Part shown: piece by piece, positions 42,663 to 44,111 of the stretch
How positions within the stretch are numbered: the stretch's first letter is position 1
How the letters are laid out: each line of letters begins with the position of its first letter
Assembly (NCBI GenBank): GCA_964529555.1
Contig: CAZGWV010000020.1
Coordinates: 1 to 44,111 of the forward strand
DNA: 44,111 bases
Source: UBA7672 sp964529555
GTDB lineage: Bacteria > Pseudomonadota > Alphaproteobacteria > Caulobacterales > Hyphomonadaceae
Direction: 5' to 3'
Notes under the pieces: model-generated
What the model was told of the DNA's origin: nothing
What the model saw: the letters and a program-made list of their open reading frames with translations, nothing else
Databases searched by the model: none
Position numbers and translations under genes: made by a program

Positions 42663-42694
42663 GGCGCCTTTAGGGAAGGCGCGAGGATTTTTTG
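42663..42694 (+). terminator. Hairpin with T6 tract between parC and the symporter gene
   Basis: A 7-bp stem (42664-42670 with 42676-42682) and a 5-nt loop are followed, on the plus strand, by a run of six T (42688-42693). Both flanking genes are on the minus strand, so the T-run is in the wrong orientation to end parC. It could stop plus-strand read-through, or act in both directions with reduced strength. Confidence 0.35.
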
Positions 42695-42702
42695 AAACGC
42701 CC

Positions 42703-44111
42703 CTAGCCCGTGAACTTCCCGTTCTTGTTGAAGCCGCGCGGCGCGAGGCGGCCGGCTTGCGCGCGCTTGCCGATCCAGTTCTTCCAGTCGTCCGCCGATT
42801 GCTGGCGGCCGGCTGTGTCGACCCAGGTGAGGCCATCGGCCTTCGCGAAGGTCTTGAGATCGAGCAGCCCGCCATCGGCGAAGGACTGGATCTTGACGCC
42901 CTTGCCGCGCACCATCTCCGGCATCTCGTCCATCTTGAAGATGACCAGCTTGCGGTTCTTGCCGATGGAGGCGACCAGATCGCCCTCCACCTTCGCACAG
43001 ATCTGCAGCTTCTCTTTGGGCCCGACATTGAGAATGATCTTGCCCTTGCGGGTGGACGAGATCAGCTCCGACTCCGGCACGATGAAGCCATAGCCTTTCG
43101 ACGAAGCGACAATGCGGCGCGCCTTGTCCTGCGTGATCAGCATCGAGACGATAGTCTCGGATTCCGGCACTTCGAGGTTGAGGCGGATCGGCTCGCCATG
43201 TCCCCGCCCGCCCGGCAGCTTGTCGGCGCCGATGGTGAATGCGCGGCCGCCAGAGGCCATCAGCACGACCTTGTCGGTCGTCTGACATTCGAGCGAGAGA
43301 GCGAGTTCGTCGCCCTCCTTGAATTTCAGATCGTCGAGCTTCTGGTTGTGACCCTTGAGCGCCCGTATCCAGCCTTTCTCGGATAGAACAACCGTCACCG
43401 GCTCTTTCACGATCAGCGCTTCAAGCGCCGCCTCGGTATCGATCTCCTTCGCCTCGCCATAGTTGGAGCGGCGCTTGCCAAGACGCTTGCCCGGATCGAA
43501 CACGTCCCGCGCGGCCTTCAGCTGGCGTTTCACTTCGGTCCACTGGCGGTCGGTCGAGCCGAGCAGCTTCTCGATCTGCGCCTTCTCTTCGGCCAGTTCC
43601 TTGTGCTCGCGCCGGATCTCGATTTCCTCGAGCTTGCGCAACGCACGCAGACGCATGTTGAGAATGGCGTCCACCTGAATCTCGCTCAGGCGGAACTTCT
43701 TCATCATCACGGCTTTGGGATCTTCCTCGAACCGGATGATCCGGATCACCTCGTCGATGTTGAGGTAGGCCTTGAGCAGGCCATCGAGAATTTCGAGGCG
43801 GTTCTCGATCTTCGCGAGGCGGTGCTTCGCGCGGCGCACGATGACTTCGCGGCGGTGATCGAGATAGCAGTTCAGAAGATCGCGCAGGCCCATGATCTTG
43901 GGCACGCCATGATCCAGCACGTTCATGTTGACCGGGAAGCGCGTCTCCAGCTCGCACTGGCGGAACAGGCTGGCCATCAGCACATCGGCCTCGACCGTGC
44001 GCGACTTCGGCGTGAGGACGATGCGGACGTCCTCGGTCGACTCGTCCATCGCGTCTTCGAGCAGCGGCGCCTTCTTCGTCTCGATCAGTTCGGCCAGGCG
44101 CTCCATCAGCT
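42703..44111 (-). CDS. parC: DNA topoisomerase IV subunit A, C-terminal part (cut by window edge)
   Basis: At least 467 residues of the C-terminal portion of a type IIA topoisomerase A subunit are present, and the gene runs off the right edge. The coiled-coil region has L-L-N-C-Y-L-D-H-R-R-E-V-I and I-L-N-M-R-L-R-A-L-R-K-L-E, followed by a shortened beta-pinwheel domain (about the last 250 residues). There is no Q-R-R-G-G-K-G GyrA box; the equivalent region reads R-K-G-K-I-I-L-N, which favours ParC over GyrA. The catalytic Tyr lies outside the window. ParC with ParE unlinks replicated chromosomes. Confidence 0.9.
   Translation of the reverse strand, partial: LMERLAELIETKKAPLLEDAMDESTEDVRIVLTPKSRTVEADVLMASLFRQCELETRFPVNMNVLDHGVPKIMGLRDLLNCYLDHRREVIVRRAKHRLAKIENRLEILDGLLKAYLNIDEVIRIIRFEEDPKAVMMKKFRLSEIQVDAILNMRLRALRKLEEIEIRREHKELAEEKAQIEKLLGSTDRQWTEVKRQLKAARDVFDPGKRLGKRRSNYGEAKEIDTEAALEALIVKEPVTVVLSEKGWIRALKGHNQKLDDLKFKEGDELALSLECQTTDKVVLMASGGRAFTIGADKLPGGRGHGEPIRLNLEVPESETIVSMLITQDKARRIVASSKGYGFIVPESELISSTRKGKIILNVGPKEKLQICAKVEGDLVASIGKNRKLVIFKMDEMPEMVRGKGVKIQSFADGGLLDLKTFAKADGLTWVDTAGRQQSADDWKNWIGKRAQAGRLAPRGFNKNGKFTG

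Overview
The window is a GC-rich stretch of an alphaproteobacterial draft genome. It contains three runs of exactly 100 N (2106-2205, 20798-20897, 34275-34374), which are most simply scaffold gaps of unknown true length. A holdfast-type polysaccharide cluster in the order hfsD-A-B-C-H-G-E, a MotB, an aspartate/glutamate leucyltransferase and a large TonB-dependent receptor together suggest Caulobacterales, probably a Hyphomonadaceae-like or other stalked/budding relative. That placement is inference from gene content. No rRNA, tRNA, CRISPR array, transposase or phage gene was seen.

Layout. (1) 1-8033, minus strand: a glycerol-type ABC transporter operon (glpS, glpT, glpP, glpQ, then DUF2160/glpU and glpV). 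Between glpQ and glpU sit an exported phosphoinositide-type phospholipase C, a 120-aa conserved protein and one or two very small membrane proteins. (2) 8034-11829: a 547-bp divergent control region with an 8-bp inverted repeat, then a 1082-aa TonB-dependent receptor ending at a strong intrinsic terminator. (3) 12074-15885: a thioredoxin-fold lipoprotein, a large nested palindromic repeat, and an EmrA/EmrB-like efflux pair. (4) 15975-22906: the holdfast-like cluster. hfsE, hfsG and hfsH run rightwards into hfsC, hfsB and hfsA running leftwards, and hfsD diverges from hfsA. (5) 23065-26079: a lipoprotein with a methyltransferase fold, a D-cysteine desulfhydrase gene with an in-frame amber codon, a 35-codon membrane ORF, an aspartate/glutamate racemase-family gene and a Sel1-like protein. 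(6) 26303-35189: housekeeping and accessory genes, including three GNAT acetyltransferases, an isopenicillin-N-synthase-like dioxygenase, a degenerate GGDEF-EAL protein, arfB, a beta-hydroxyacid dehydrogenase, a flavin reductase, motB, bpt and lemA. (7) 35367-37195: an FAD monooxygenase-like gene coupled to a GNAT. (8) 37261-42623: the trehalose operon otsB-GH15-otsA with 4-nt overlaps, converging on a GPH-family sugar symporter. (9) 42703-44111: the C-terminal part of parC, cut by the window edge.

How the parts may work together. The outer-membrane receptor, exported phospholipase C and glycerol-type ABC importer could form one uptake unit for a glycerol- or inositol-containing lipid head group. 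That is an inference from adjacency. The hfs genes would make and export an adhesive polysaccharide. The nearby c-di-GMP-type protein and motB belong to the same swim-or-stick biology but are not in that operon. The trehalose genes suggest synthesis and turnover of trehalose as a compatible solute.
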